A DNA stretch of 39,947 nucleotides from the IMG/VR virus record IMGVR_UViG_3300018018_000017, positions 1 to 39,947 of that record; one strand, 5' to 3'. Source of the DNA: a virus. Of this stretch, positions 7,229 to 13,323 are shown piece by piece. Within the stretch, counting starts at the first letter, position 1; each line of letters starts with the position of its first letter. The notes beneath the pieces were generated by a model, which was given only the letters and a program-made list of their open reading frames with translations, was not told the origin of the DNA and ran no database searches. The position numbers and the translations under genes are program-made.

Positions 7229-7523
7229 ATACCTTGAAATCGAACGGAAGAATCATATTAATTTGTTTCCCATAGAACCCAAACCCCGGAAGCGAGCCAA
7301 GAAGAAGGTTTCCCCAAGGGTGGATTTCAAGAATCAGCCAAGACGATGTGAGATGTGGGGGTGTGATGAATGGGCAACCAAGGTAATTGGCAACGTCACA
7401 GAACAACATTTTTATTGTGATAAAGATTGGAGACGAATCATTGAAAAAAACCAAGAAGGTGATCTGGCAGAAACATCACCTGTCGTACATACCGGAAGTG
7501 ATATTGAAGGTGCGGAAATCTGA
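7215..7523 (+). CDS. Hypothetical protein with zinc-knuckle-like pair (102 aa)
   Basis: Starts MKTNKYLEIERKNHINLFPI with AAGGCGGG upstream, overlapping the previous gene. Residues ~22-40 are basic (PKPRKRAKKKVSPRVDF). A segment with C46-x4-C51 (CEMWGCDEWATKV), H66 and C69 (EQHFYCDKDWRR) resembles a small metal-binding module. A GTG at 7206 is an alternative start, but its ribosome site is too close. Function unknown. Confidence 0.65.
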   Translation: MKTNKYLEIERKNHINLFPIEPKPRKRAKKKVSPRVDFKNQPRRCEMWGCDEWATKVIGNVTEQHFYCDKDWRRIIEKNQEGDLAETSPVVHTGSDIEGAEI

Positions 7524-7629
7524 GCACTGGCCGATCACGCAACTTCAAAGATTTGCTGCATTAAGTAGGGGGGCTAAACGAGCGATCCGATTTATTGCCC
7601 GGACCAAACCGGATTTTACCGAGAATTGA
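7441..7629 (+). CDS. Small basic protein, probable TTG start (62 aa)
   Basis: The frame is open from 7387, but that start lies deep inside the previous gene. A TTG at 7441, seven bases after GGAGA (7429-7433), gives M-KKTKKVIWQKHHLSYIP. The rest (EHWPITQLQRFAALSRGAKR, AIRFIARTKPDF) is basic and helical. It could bind nucleic acid. The overlap of 83 bases and the rare start make the call moderate. Confidence 0.5.
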   Translation: MKKTKKVIWQKHHLSYIPEVILKVRKSEHWPITQLQRFAALSRGAKRAIRFIARTKPDFTEN

Positions 7630-7746
7630 CGCAAAAAATCCAAATTCCATTCAGAATAAATTCCACCATGTTACGCTTGTTTCCCGCAAAAACCGTGATG
7701 CGATAAATTTCTTCGCACCATTTTCCCCACTAATCCCATAGGAATA

Positions 7747-7866
7747 CTATTCCCTACCTATCCGATGGGATTTCTTCCTGATTTTTCTGATAGGTATAAT
7801 AACCCCGTAGAATAAACCAACTAAATACCATAGACCCGTTAAAATTATAATTCCTACTTCAAGCAT
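7747..7866 (-). CDS. 39-residue membrane peptide gene, antisense to the early operon
   Basis: A short minus-strand frame encodes MLEVGIIILTGLWYLVGLFY plus a basic tail (PIRKIRKKSHRIGRE): one membrane helix with a positive C-terminus. A near-consensus promoter, TTGACA - 17 bp - TATACT, ends five bases before the ATG, so the mRNA should be leaderless. It runs against the surrounding genes, which suggests expression in the lysogen independent of the early promoter. Small phage membrane peptides of this kind include superinfection-exclusion and toxin-like proteins; which, if any, applies here is unknown. Confidence 0.6.
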   Translation of the reverse strand: MLEVGIIILTGLWYLVGLFYGVIIPIRKIRKKSHRIGRE

Positions 7867-7871
7867 GATGC

Positions 7872-7917
7872 AGTATAAAACATCCGGTTTGACTTGTCAA
7901 TAGGTTTGGCATAAAAA
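7872..7917. promoter_or_regulatory. Back-to-back promoters sharing a TTGACTTGTCAA core
   Basis: The palindrome TTGACTTGTCAA (7889-7900) supplies two -35 boxes. Leftward: TTGACA (7900-7895), 17-bp spacer, TATACT (7877-7872), close to consensus. Rightward: TTGACT (7889-7894), 17-bp spacer, TAAAAA (7912-7917), weaker. A dimeric regulator binding the palindrome would shut both (inference). Confidence 0.65.
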
Positions 7918-8079
7918 TTGAATACAGATTTGATTAGAATTTTTTAATCTGATTGTGAAATCAAAAAGTATGCCATATATATTTTACTCAATCATTTTAT
8001 ACGATTGAATAAACTTTTAGATTGTGAATAAAAATCTGGCATGATTCTTTCGTGCTTATTAATAGTATAGGCATAAAAA
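7901..8079. repeat. AT-rich, repeat-dense intergenic region
   Basis: No gene is visible here. The DNA is very AT-rich and contains: GATTGTGAA twice (7951-7959, 8020-8028); GGCATAAAAA twice (around 7908 and 8070); a TCAATC - 9 bp - GATTGA inverted repeat (7988-8008); and GATTA/TAATC arms near 7932-7950. The CAATC/GATTG half-sites resemble those at 36435-36484. It may be a regulatory region or a replication origin next to the primase-helicase genes; neither is shown. Confidence 0.5.
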
Positions 8080-8223
8080 ATGAAATGCAAATTCCAAAAA
8101 ACCTGTAAACATTATAGATCATTTGGATATGATAAATCAAGAAAATGGCTTTGCATTTATAGTGATTATAACATTGATAGGGTAAACAAGGTTAAAATTT
8201 GGAAATGTATTTACAAGAAGTAA
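8080..8223 (+). CDS. Small cysteine-containing protein (47 aa)
   Basis: Frame MKCKFQKTCKHYRSFGYDKS ... KIWKCIYKK. Cysteines at 3, 9, 25 and 43 with a histidine at 11 suggest metal binding or a disulfide-type knot, like the small Cys4 'gift-shop' peptides common in early phage operons. The ribosome site is weak. No homolog recognised. Confidence 0.45.
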   Translation: MKCKFQKTCKHYRSFGYDKSRKWLCIYSDYNIDRVNKVKIWKCIYKK

Positions 8224-8257
8224 TTTTTTTTAACCTTAATATATCCGGGTGAATAAA

Positions 8258-8410
8258 ATGAATGAAACACAATATCTAATTTGCAAAAAGAGAAAAAATC
8301 AACCCAAGATTGATATTAGAATTTGTCTTTTTGCAAAATGCAAAAATCTGATACAGGTTAACCCTGTTTCACCGTCTACGACTGATAGTTATAGGTGCAA
8401 ATTAAAATGA
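8258..8410 (+). CDS. Small cysteine-containing protein (50 aa)
   Basis: Frame MNETQYLICKKRKNQPKIDI, with cysteines at 9, 23, 28 and 47 (ICLFAKCKN, YRCKLK), again a possible zinc-binding peptide. GGGTG precedes the ATG and its stop overlaps the next start (ATGA), which supports translation. It resembles the preceding 47-residue gene only in its cysteine pattern. Confidence 0.5.
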   Translation: MNETQYLICKKRKNQPKIDIRICLFAKCKNLIQVNPVSPSTTDSYRCKLK

Positions 8411-8613
8411 TAAACCTGACTAAAATTATGCTTTACGAAAATGGGGAATTGACGGAAGAAGAAACTGTTATTTTTTTTCAAGAGTTAATTGACAATGGAA
8501 TGGCATGGACCCTTCAAGGTTGTTATGGCCGTATGGCCGTAGCATTAATCGAAAGCGAATTATGTCATTCCAAGGAGGTTAGCTATGCTAAACCTACAAA
8601 AAGAAATCGCTAA
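8407..8613 (+). CDS. Conserved phage early protein, DUF7417-like (68 aa)
   Basis: The ATG at 8407 overlaps the previous stop; a GTG at 8395 is possible but less likely. The core (MLYENGELTEEETVIFFQEL, then IDNGMAWTLQGCYGRMAVAL) is a widely shared small phage protein pattern: '(Y/F)E.GEL...E...FFQ.LI..G.AW.LQG.YGR.A..LI..G.c'. It is found in early operons of many unrelated phages. Its function is not known; it may be a host-takeover protein. Confidence 0.75.
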   Translation: MINLTKIMLYENGELTEEETVIFFQELIDNGMAWTLQGCYGRMAVALIESELCHSKEVSYAKPTKRNR

Positions 8614-8857
8614 ATATGGCGGTGTTGAAGCGGATGATTGGGATTTATTGGGAAAAGAGATTGAATCAATATTTCATGGAAATCAATGGATAGAATTTAA
8701 TTTAGAAAAACCTATCATTATTAAAAATTGGGAAGAGATCGTCAACCGGATGGATGAAGAGATCATGGCATCTTGTAAGACTAAAATTTGGATTAACCCT
8801 AAACTCTATACGCCAAGCGATAGGGAAAAACCGTATGTGGTAGGGGAAATAGAATGA
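8585..8857 (+). CDS. Hypothetical early protein (90 aa)
   Basis: Preceded by AAGGAGGTTAGCT, the best ribosome site in the region, and overlapping the previous gene by 29 bases. Acidic protein beginning MLNLQKEIAKYGGVEADDWD, with helical N-terminus and mixed C-terminus (KTKIWINPKLYTPSDREKPY). No family recognised. Confidence 0.68.
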   Translation: MLNLQKEIAKYGGVEADDWDLLGKEIESIFHGNQWIEFNLEKPIIIKNWEEIVNRMDEEIMASCKTKIWINPKLYTPSDREKPYVVGEIE

Positions 8858-9036
8858 AAATCATTAACGCCACTCAAATAACAAGTCTTGAAACCATGAA
8901 ACCATATTCCATTCTTATGTTCGGAAGATGGATAAAGATTGAATCGAACCATGATGTAACAAAATGGTTACGAATTAGAGATAAACAATTAAACAAAAGG
9001 GAGGTCAAAAACCATGAACCAAACAAACTTGATTAA
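8854..9036 (+). CDS. Hypothetical early protein (60 aa)
   Basis: Coupled to the previous gene by ATGA. Sequence MKIINATQITSLETMKPYSI, then LMFGRWIKIESNHDVTKWLR, suggests a small beta-containing fold. It overlaps the next gene start by 22 bases. Unknown function. Confidence 0.6.
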   Translation: MKIINATQITSLETMKPYSILMFGRWIKIESNHDVTKWLRIRDKQLNKREVKNHEPNKLD

Positions 9037-9988
9037 AAGCTTTGTAGAAAAAAATGAAACAGGGGGTACTTCAAGCAATATGTTTATTGATGGGAATATT
9101 CTTTATTCTTATGGGCATCATTTTCCGTTACTGGTAAGGCGGCAAGATGGTTTTTTGATGAACGCTGACCATTACAGCGTTACAACATCACACCATCAAG
9201 CAAGGTGTGCAAAACATGCCGATTTTCTCATCCCATTTAGCATCTTGTCAAGATTGCATCTTGACTACATGACAGTCAAGATCATAGACCAGTCAAAAGA
9301 GAGATGGGATTTAACGGGGTATAAAAAAGAAGAGTGGAATGATGGACAAAACGGATACCACATAGAACATATTTCTGTTTCAAAATATGAATCTTTATCC
9401 AATGAAAAAAAAATTGGATGGGAAGAAGTCGAAGAGCGTAGACCTGTATCCCTTGTCATGGCCAACCCCGACAATGATAAATGTTATCTTGCGTCAATGG
9501 ATAACAACAACTATTTCGCAAGCGAATTGCCATGTCCGGTTGATACAGTAGAATTGGCATTTCATATATTAAGACCAGTTGAGGTAAGGGGTCTTATTGA
9601 GGGAACTGACTATTTGAGACAGGGTGAGTGGTTTTTCATTCCTTGCGGTGGGGCTAAACCATTAAAAAGTTCTATTCAAAAGGGGATGGAAAAAGATTGG
9701 TTTGAACGCAAGGTATATAATTACAATGGTATTGAACCAGCGATTGTAACACAAAAATATAATAAGATTGTTCCGATTGAATTTCTTCACAATCGAAACC
9801 AGGACCTTGAACCTCATCATTACGCCACTGAATACGGGTTTAATTTAGGATGTCCGCATATGGTTCGGGGTACCGTTCATCATACGAATCACGATCACAA
9901 AATGCTTAAATTAGGTAATGGCCGTCAATGGTATATGGCAATCGAATCGAACCATGTATTGAGTGTTGGAGTAGGGATGGTAGACTAA
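9014..9988 (+). CDS. Conserved phage hypothetical protein, His-rich (324 aa)
   Basis: A GGGAGG site precedes MNQTNLIKSFVEKNETGG. The protein looks globular and beta-rich. Its C-terminal part (HHYATEYGFNLGCPHMVRGT, then HHTNHDHKMLKLGNGRQWYM) matches a pattern I know from uncharacterised phage proteins: 'HxATE...G....V+G.+.H..HDH..LxLG...W+.' Clusters of histidines (9 in the last ~60 residues) might bind metal. It is the largest gene of the distal early operon and is probably a non-structural protein. No activity can be assigned. Confidence 0.7.
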   Translation: MNQTNLIKSFVEKNETGGTSSNMFIDGNILYSYGHHFPLLVRRQDGFLMNADHYSVTTSHHQARCAKHADFLIPFSILSRLHLDYMTVKIIDQSKERWDLTGYKKEEWNDGQNGYHIEHISVSKYESLSNEKKIGWEEVEERRPVSLVMANPDNDKCYLASMDNNNYFASELPCPVDTVELAFHILRPVEVRGLIEGTDYLRQGEWFFIPCGGAKPLKSSIQKGMEKDWFERKVYNYNGIEPAIVTQKYNKIVPIEFLHNRNQDLEPHHYATEYGFNLGCPHMVRGTVHHTNHDHKMLKLGNGRQWYMAIESNHVLSVGVGMVD

Positions 9989-10024
9989 AATGGAAGAAAA
10001 CTAAGAAGAAGGGGGTGATGAAGA

Positions 10025-10180
10025 ATGATAATTTATCACATATTTGATAGTGACGGAGAAAACTTTATTTTAAGTACGAAGGATATTGAAACAGCTATGG
10101 AATACGCTGATAGGGGTTTTCAAGTAACCAGTGTTAGTCCTAAAGACAACAATGAAATGTGGAGCGATTATCAGATATAG
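10025..10180 (+). CDS. Small hypothetical protein (51 aa)
   Basis: Preceded by AGGGGGTGATGAAGA. MIIYHIFDSDGENFILSTKD, then IETAMEYADRGFQVTSVSPK, reads as beta-beta-helix-beta, a compact fold seen in small phage proteins. Last gene before the control region. Function unknown. Confidence 0.6.
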   Translation: MIIYHIFDSDGENFILSTKDIETAMEYADRGFQVTSVSPKDNNEMWSDYQI

Positions 10181-10199
10181 GATAGCTGGTCCCTTCTCT

Positions 10200-10237
10200 A
10201 ATGGGGTTTAAATCGCTTCCAATGGGGTTTAAACCCC
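10200..10237. repeat. Direct repeat plus palindrome behind the early operon
   Basis: AATGGGGTTTAAA occurs at 10200-10212 and 10221-10233, exactly 21 bp apart (two helical turns). The second copy extends into the perfect palindrome GGGGTTTAAACCCC (10224-10237), followed by TTTTCTTT. It may be a double operator, a short terminator, or both; the hairpin stem is only 5 bp with a TTAA loop, so as a terminator it is weak. Confidence 0.5.
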
Positions 10238-10324
10238 TTTTCTTTGCCTGTCCATGTCCTAACCCCTACCCATTTGATTAAATTAACCGGTTTTATCGTT
10301 TAGATCGAATAAATCAATCAAATT

Positions 10325-10334
10325 GTGTTATAAT
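10325..10334 (+). promoter_or_regulatory. Promoter -10 for the winged-helix gene, leaderless
   Basis: TATAAT at 10329-10334 ends five bases before the ATG at 10340, and there is no ribosome site in between. Transcription should begin at or near the A of the ATG. No good -35 box is visible, so activation is possible. Confidence 0.55.
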
Positions 10335-10339
10335 TGGGC

Positions 10340-10621
10340 ATGAATGACCATTGGGAATACCTCAAAATCCCTAAACAAGTAATTAAAAACAAGCATTTAC
10401 GGGCTACCGCTAAACTCCTTTACGGATATCTCATATTTAGGCAAGGCGGGAACTCTTACAGCTATTGGACGATAAATCACATGGCAGAAGATACGGGCAC
10501 TCCATACGGGACCATTCGAAAGGATATAAGGCAATTGGGTGCTTGCGGATATATCGAGATCAAACGAACCATTCGACATAAAAAAAGACATAATCAGTAT
10601 CGAGTTATTGGTCCAAGGTGA
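10340..10621 (+). CDS. Winged-helix DNA-binding protein (93 aa)
   Basis: Residues ~15-90 (LRATAKLLYGYLIFRQGGNS, YWTINHMAEDTGTPYGTIRK, LGACGYIEIKRTIRHKKRHN) form a replication-initiator/regulator type winged helix: 'L...AKLLYGYL....' helix, then recognition helix TPYGTIRKDIRQL and a wing. This is the HTH_36-like domain found in phage and plasmid replication or regulatory proteins. It has its own promoter, separated from the early operon, and stands just before the late control region, so a regulatory role is a reasonable inference. The TTG at 10334 overlaps the -10 box and is unlikely to be the start. Confidence 0.72.
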   Translation: MNDHWEYLKIPKQVIKNKHLRATAKLLYGYLIFRQGGNSYSYWTINHMAEDTGTPYGTIRKDIRQLGACGYIEIKRTIRHKKRHNQYRVIGPR

Positions 10622-10670
10622 GCGTTCGCTGGGGACGTTAAAAACTAAAATGAAAGAAATAAAGACTAAA

Positions 10671-10726
10671 ACCAACCAAACCCAAACCCAAACCCAATAC
10701 AATATAACCCAAACTAACCCAAGTCT
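10671..10726. repeat. CCCAAA hexamer tract; G-quadruplex-capable minus strand
   Basis: The plus strand repeats ACCCAA-type hexamers (AACCCAAACCCAAACCCAAT at its core) followed by two more ACCCAA units. The minus strand therefore has three closely spaced GGGTTT units with two further GGG tracts within ~30 bases, a telomere-like pattern able to form a G-quadruplex. The translation in any frame is low complexity, so I treat it as non-coding. Confidence 0.6.
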
Positions 10727-10732
10727 TTTATC

Positions 10733-10763
10733 GGGTCCTTGCGTGGGTTCTCCAGGACCCTTT
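10733..10763 (+). terminator. Hairpin behind the winged-helix gene, possible weak terminator
   Basis: GGGTCC (10733-10738) pairs with GGACCC (10755-10760), loop 16 bases, followed only by TTTAAG. The stem is perfect but the U-tract is short. Confidence 0.35.
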
Positions 10764-10778
10764 AAGTCTATACTGAAT

Positions 10779-10823
10779 GTATCAAACCAAAACATAAATG
10801 CTGGTATTTTGTATCAAACCAAA
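10779..10823 (+). promoter_or_regulatory. Two direct repeats upstream of candidate late promoter
   Basis: GTATCAAACCAAA occurs at 10779-10791 and 10811-10823, 32 bp apart (about three helical turns). The second copy ends 22 bp before the -10 box at 10846, so it covers the -35 zone. This geometry fits activator sites compensating for a missing -35 element (inference). Confidence 0.5.
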
Positions 10824-10840
10824 CTAACCCTTGCTATGCT

Positions 10841-10851
10841 TGTGATATAAT
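10841..10851 (+). promoter_or_regulatory. Extended -10 promoter, candidate late promoter
   Basis: TGATATAAT at 10843-10851 is an extended -10 (TGnTATAAT) with a perfect hexamer at 10846-10851. No standard -35 is present at 17 bp; direct repeats occupy that place. Transcription would start near 10858 and lead through a ~460-base untranslated stretch into the lysis, packaging, head and tail genes. Confidence 0.6.
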
Positions 10852-11044
10852 GCACAATGTATCTGTAAAGAGATAGCATAAGACAGAAGATATGACCCAA
10901 TCATACAATTCCTATGGGAATAGTAGGGATTATTGTGAAATGATGATACAAGCTATACGATTGTCTAACTATTTATCTAACTGTCAATGTAAGTGCTTGA
11001 TTTCATTGGATAGGTCACTTGGTTCACAATCAAGTGATCGTGTC

Positions 11045-11102
11045 AACCGGAAAGAATTCTTCCGGTTTTCGAGGCCGGCACCCCAAAGTTTTGGAAAGCC
11101 GG
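11045..11102 (+). ncRNA. Two stem-loops in the presumed late leader RNA
   Basis: Hairpin 1: AACCGGAA (11045-11052) with TTCCGGTT (11060-11067), 7-base loop, followed by TTC. Hairpin 2: CCGGC (11075-11079) with GCCGG (11098-11102), enclosing CCAAA/TTTGG. The 10859-11320 stretch otherwise lacks a convincing gene. Hairpin 1 could be a terminator and hairpin 2 an antitermination or processing element, by analogy with lambdoid late leaders and HK022 put sites; this is inference. Confidence 0.4.
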
Positions 11103-11263
11103 TCAAGCCGAGGTCATGGTCAGCAAATTTTTTAATTTCAGTCCGTTATGAGGATTCCCGTAGTGGACAAAATGTCACAGAAATTAATGGTTGACCTAAT
11201 TAATGGTATCTTGGTGGATGTTCAATCAATTCAATGGGTTGGTTCAATTATGTACAGAATTAG

Positions 11264-11290
11264 AAATAGGGGGGTATCCTATTTTTTATC
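11264..11290 (+). terminator. Short hairpin with T-run in front of the first late gene
   Basis: AAATAGG (11264-11270) pairs with CCTATTT (11278-11284), 7-base loop, followed by TTTATCCTCATTTT. It looks like a weak intrinsic terminator 30 bases before the next start codon, possibly a conditional one. Confidence 0.45.
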
Positions 11291-11320
11291 CTCATTTTAA
11301 ACGATTGGAGAAATTAAACA

Positions 11321-11647
11321 ATGCTATGCAATGAATGTTTAAAGAGAAATTCGTGCGAGGAGTTGTGTGAAGAAGCGGAAGAATATGCCTCACAGGATTG
11401 GGGATACCTACAGGAACTCACAATTGGGGACCCTACGTACGGGAAACCCTGGCCGACTATCCTCAAGACGGATGAAGCAAGGGAACGGCTAAAGAAGTCA
11501 TATTCGGTGTTAAGTCCCGGAGAAATCGCAGTAGGGGCATTGTTATCCTCTGGTTTTTCCCGCCATGAAATCTGCCAACATCTTAAAATCACAGATAAAG
11601 CCCTCAAAAGACGCATAGAGAAAATTCGCAAGAAAATAAAAAAATAG
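11321..11647 (+). CDS. Zinc-binding HTH transcription regulator (108 aa)
   Basis: Residues 3-16 hold C3, C6, C12, C16 (CNECLKRNSCEELC), a likely zinc site. Residues ~64-104 (LSPGEIAVGALLSSGFSRHE, then ICQHLKITDKALKRRIEKIR) form a LuxR/sigma-region-4-type HTH with a basic tail. It is the first gene behind the candidate late promoter and structured leader, so it may control late transcription, but it could equally be an early-late switch protein. GGAG precedes the ATG. Its HTH architecture parallels the sigma-like protein at 5214, including an N-terminal cysteine cluster. Confidence 0.72.
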   Translation: MLCNECLKRNSCEELCEEAEEYASQDWGYLQELTIGDPTYGKPWPTILKTDEARERLKKSYSVLSPGEIAVGALLSSGFSRHEICQHLKITDKALKRRIEKIRKKIKK

Positions 11648-11666
11648 GGGAATTTCTCCTAAAGGT

Positions 11667-11861
11667 GTGAAGACAGTATGCGGATATGGTGTCCTTTCGG
11701 TCAAGAAGGCCATTGAGCGTGGCTATATTGACGAGGAAACCACTAAATGCGGTATCTGCGACCTTCCTGGTCGTAGGGTAATGTTGGACCAGAATATCGT
11801 AGATACGGTTCTTTGTAAGGAATGTTACAAAGAGTTTGTGGACGCAGACCTATCCTTATGA
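11667..11861 (+). CDS. Small zinc-ribbon protein, GTG start (64 aa)
   Basis: C-x2-C (CGICDLPGRRV, residues 28-31) and C-x2-C (LCKECYKEF, residues 50-53) form a zinc ribbon. The start is GTG at 11667; no ATG is available in frame early enough. Its stop overlaps the next start as ATGA. Probably a small DNA- or protein-binding partner in the packaging operon; function unknown. Confidence 0.6.
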   Translation: MKTVCGYGVLSVKKAIERGYIDEETTKCGICDLPGRRVMLDQNIVDTVLCKECYKEFVDADLSL

Positions 11862-12292
11862 CAATGGAACCAGAAACTCCATTAATTCAGATAGTTACCC
11901 CCATTGCGGATGCAGAGAACCTATTACGGGTCCCGGAGGCTAAAAAGGATAAACTGGCTAAGGTTAGGACCGACAAAGACGGGAAACTGGTTTCGAAGTC
12001 TGCGGACGTAAAGGAATCTTACTTCAGGGCGTTCCTGATGTCCGGGGGCATAAAAAGACTCGTTCAGTTGATCGAGCAGAAGAAACAGGGCAAAACTAAG
12101 GATTCTCGTTCAAAGGCGGCTCTTGCCGACAAGAGATTCCTTGAATATTGCTACAGGGTCCTTCCGGGGTTATTCCCGAAAAAGACCGAACTTGAGGTCG
12201 AACGCCGATCCGTGATCTTCGTATTCGGGGATGGGAAGAAAGAAACCTTTGAGGCGATAGAAACCGTTGTGGATGCGGAGGTTGGAGGGTGA
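11858..12292 (+). CDS. Candidate small terminase subunit (144 aa)
   Basis: The ATG at 11858 overlaps the previous stop. The protein begins MTMEPETPLIQIVTPIADAE, has a basic helical middle (KESYFRAFLMSGGIKRLVQL, KQGKTKDSRSKAALADKRFL) and ends in LPGLFPKKTELEVERRSV plus FVFGDGKKETFEAIE, a tail similar to that of small terminase proteins that carry a helical DNA-binding core and a short C-terminal strand. It lies 1.1 kb before the large subunit, with lysis-type genes between. No other gene here fits the role, which is the main argument. No classic HTH is obvious. Confidence 0.45.
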   Translation: MTMEPETPLIQIVTPIADAENLLRVPEAKKDKLAKVRTDKDGKLVSKSADVKESYFRAFLMSGGIKRLVQLIEQKKQGKTKDSRSKAALADKRFLEYCYRVLPGLFPKKTELEVERRSVIFVFGDGKKETFEAIETVVDAEVGG

Positions 12293-12795
12293 CCATTAAA
12301 CCTGGAGATTTATTTTTCACAACGTCTCGGTCTTTCGTGTCTGATGTGATTCGTTTTGTCACCCACTCCAAATGGAGTCATGTGCAGATCATAAGCAGAA
12401 TAGATACCAACAGGCATCTGTATCAGACCGGAGGGATCGAAGTAATTACTGCCGATACTCCCATCGTCATTTGTCGGGACGTCTCTCCCGATGAGTGGGC
12501 TAAATATGCGATTCTTTCTCTCAAGGGGGATCATGCCTTTTTTAGTGCGGAGGTTAAGCGTGTTCTCGATTTTTGCTTTTCATGTATTGGTAAAGGATAT
12601 GACTATTGGGGGCTTGCTGATTTTCTTTTTAACGAGGAATTGCAGACCGTTGAAAAATGGTTCTGTTCGGAGTTGGCTTATACAGCATATCTTAAAGCAC
12701 CAAGGCAACTTCAGGAAAGAATCAAGGGGGCCTATGTAAGTCCAGAGTTACTTTATGTTTCACCATTACTGCGGGTGGAAGAGGAGGTCAGTTAA
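12289..12795 (+). CDS. Permuted papain-like hydrolase, YiiX/NlpC-P60 type
   Basis: The 168-residue protein starts with GTG in a GTGA overlap. Catalytic residues occur in permuted order: H31 (SKWSHVQI) near the N-terminus and C126 (KWFCSELAYTAY) near the C-terminus, as in the YiiX/YaeF (Peptidase_C92) branch of NlpC/P60. Opening IKPGDLFFTTS is typical too. The family cleaves amide bonds in peptidoglycan or lipid substrates. It is directly followed by membrane-protein genes, so it may be a cell-wall hydrolase used in lysis or in virion entry. No signal peptide is present. Confidence 0.82.
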   Translation: MTIKPGDLFFTTSRSFVSDVIRFVTHSKWSHVQIISRIDTNRHLYQTGGIEVITADTPIVICRDVSPDEWAKYAILSLKGDHAFFSAEVKRVLDFCFSCIGKGYDYWGLADFLFNEELQTVEKWFCSELAYTAYLKAPRQLQERIKGAYVSPELLYVSPLLRVEEEVS

Positions 12796-13032
12796 ATGAA
12801 TTGGAGAGGATGGTTATTGGGATTCGTCATTATGCTTTTACAAACTTCGATGACGGCTTTCAATATTGTTGGTCAGTTTCCCAATACAACCGAATATCAA
12901 ATGGTTATAATTCTTTACCCTGTGGTTGTGGGTATGATTGTAACATTTCTTGTGAAGTCTCCTATCCCGGGAGCCGTATTACCTCCCGGGATAGTTAATG
13001 GAGTTCAAAACCCTTTACCTTTAACGAAATAG
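12796..13032 (+). CDS. Two-helix membrane protein, holin candidate (78 aa)
   Basis: GAGGAGGT precedes the ATG, which is directly adjacent to the previous stop. Two hydrophobic segments, residues ~4-24 (WRGWLLGFVIMLLQTSMTAF) and ~35-54 (YQMVIILYPVVVGMIVTFLV), are separated by a short loop; the tail is Pro-rich. Size, topology and position behind a hydrolase gene fit a class II-type holin. Holins have no universal motif, so this rests on context. Confidence 0.6.
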   Translation: MNWRGWLLGFVIMLLQTSMTAFNIVGQFPNTTEYQMVIILYPVVVGMIVTFLVKSPIPGAVLPPGIVNGVQNPLPLTK

Positions 13033-13046
13033 AGGAGGAAATTAAA

Positions 13047-13316
13047 ATGGCAGAGTCAACTACTACGGGACTTAATACCCTGGAAGCGGCAGTTGAAACA
13101 GCAGTTGGAGCAGCAACGGCTTCTTCTCCGTACGGGGCAATTGCAGTAGCAGCCACTCCACTTGTGGAGGCCCTGGTTGAGAAATTCTTTGATAAAATTT
13201 TTGGTAGTTCCACTACTCCGGCAGCAACTCCGACCGTACCCACTCAGGATACGGTTTCGGTGTTATTGAGAATTGCTGCGGCCCTTGAGGCAATTGAGGC
13301 GAATACCAAGAAATAG
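13047..13316 (+). CDS. Ala-rich small protein (89 aa)
   Basis: Excellent GAGGAGGAAATT site. Ala/Thr-rich sequence (LEAAVETAVGAATASSPYGA, IAVAATPLVEALVEKFFDKI) with a Pro/Thr hinge (TTPAATPTVPTQ) and a C-terminal helix (VSVLLRIAAALEAIEANTKK). Hydrophobicity is moderate, so a membrane or pore role is possible but not clear. Unrecognised. Confidence 0.6.
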   Translation: MAESTTTGLNTLEAAVETAVGAATASSPYGAIAVAATPLVEALVEKFFDKIFGSSTTPAATPTVPTQDTVSVLLRIAAALEAIEANTKK

Positions 13317-13323
13317 GTGACTT

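Noticed and set aside
10539-10850. 103-residue frame across the CCCAAA tract
   Set aside because: The translation is low-complexity TQTQTQ from hexamer repeats, overlaps the end of the winged-helix gene, and covers likely regulatory repeats.
10892-11194. 100-residue frame in the presumed late leader
   Set aside because: No ribosome site, spans two stable stem-loops, and the sequence has no recognisable domain; treated as leader RNA, although a real gene is not excluded.
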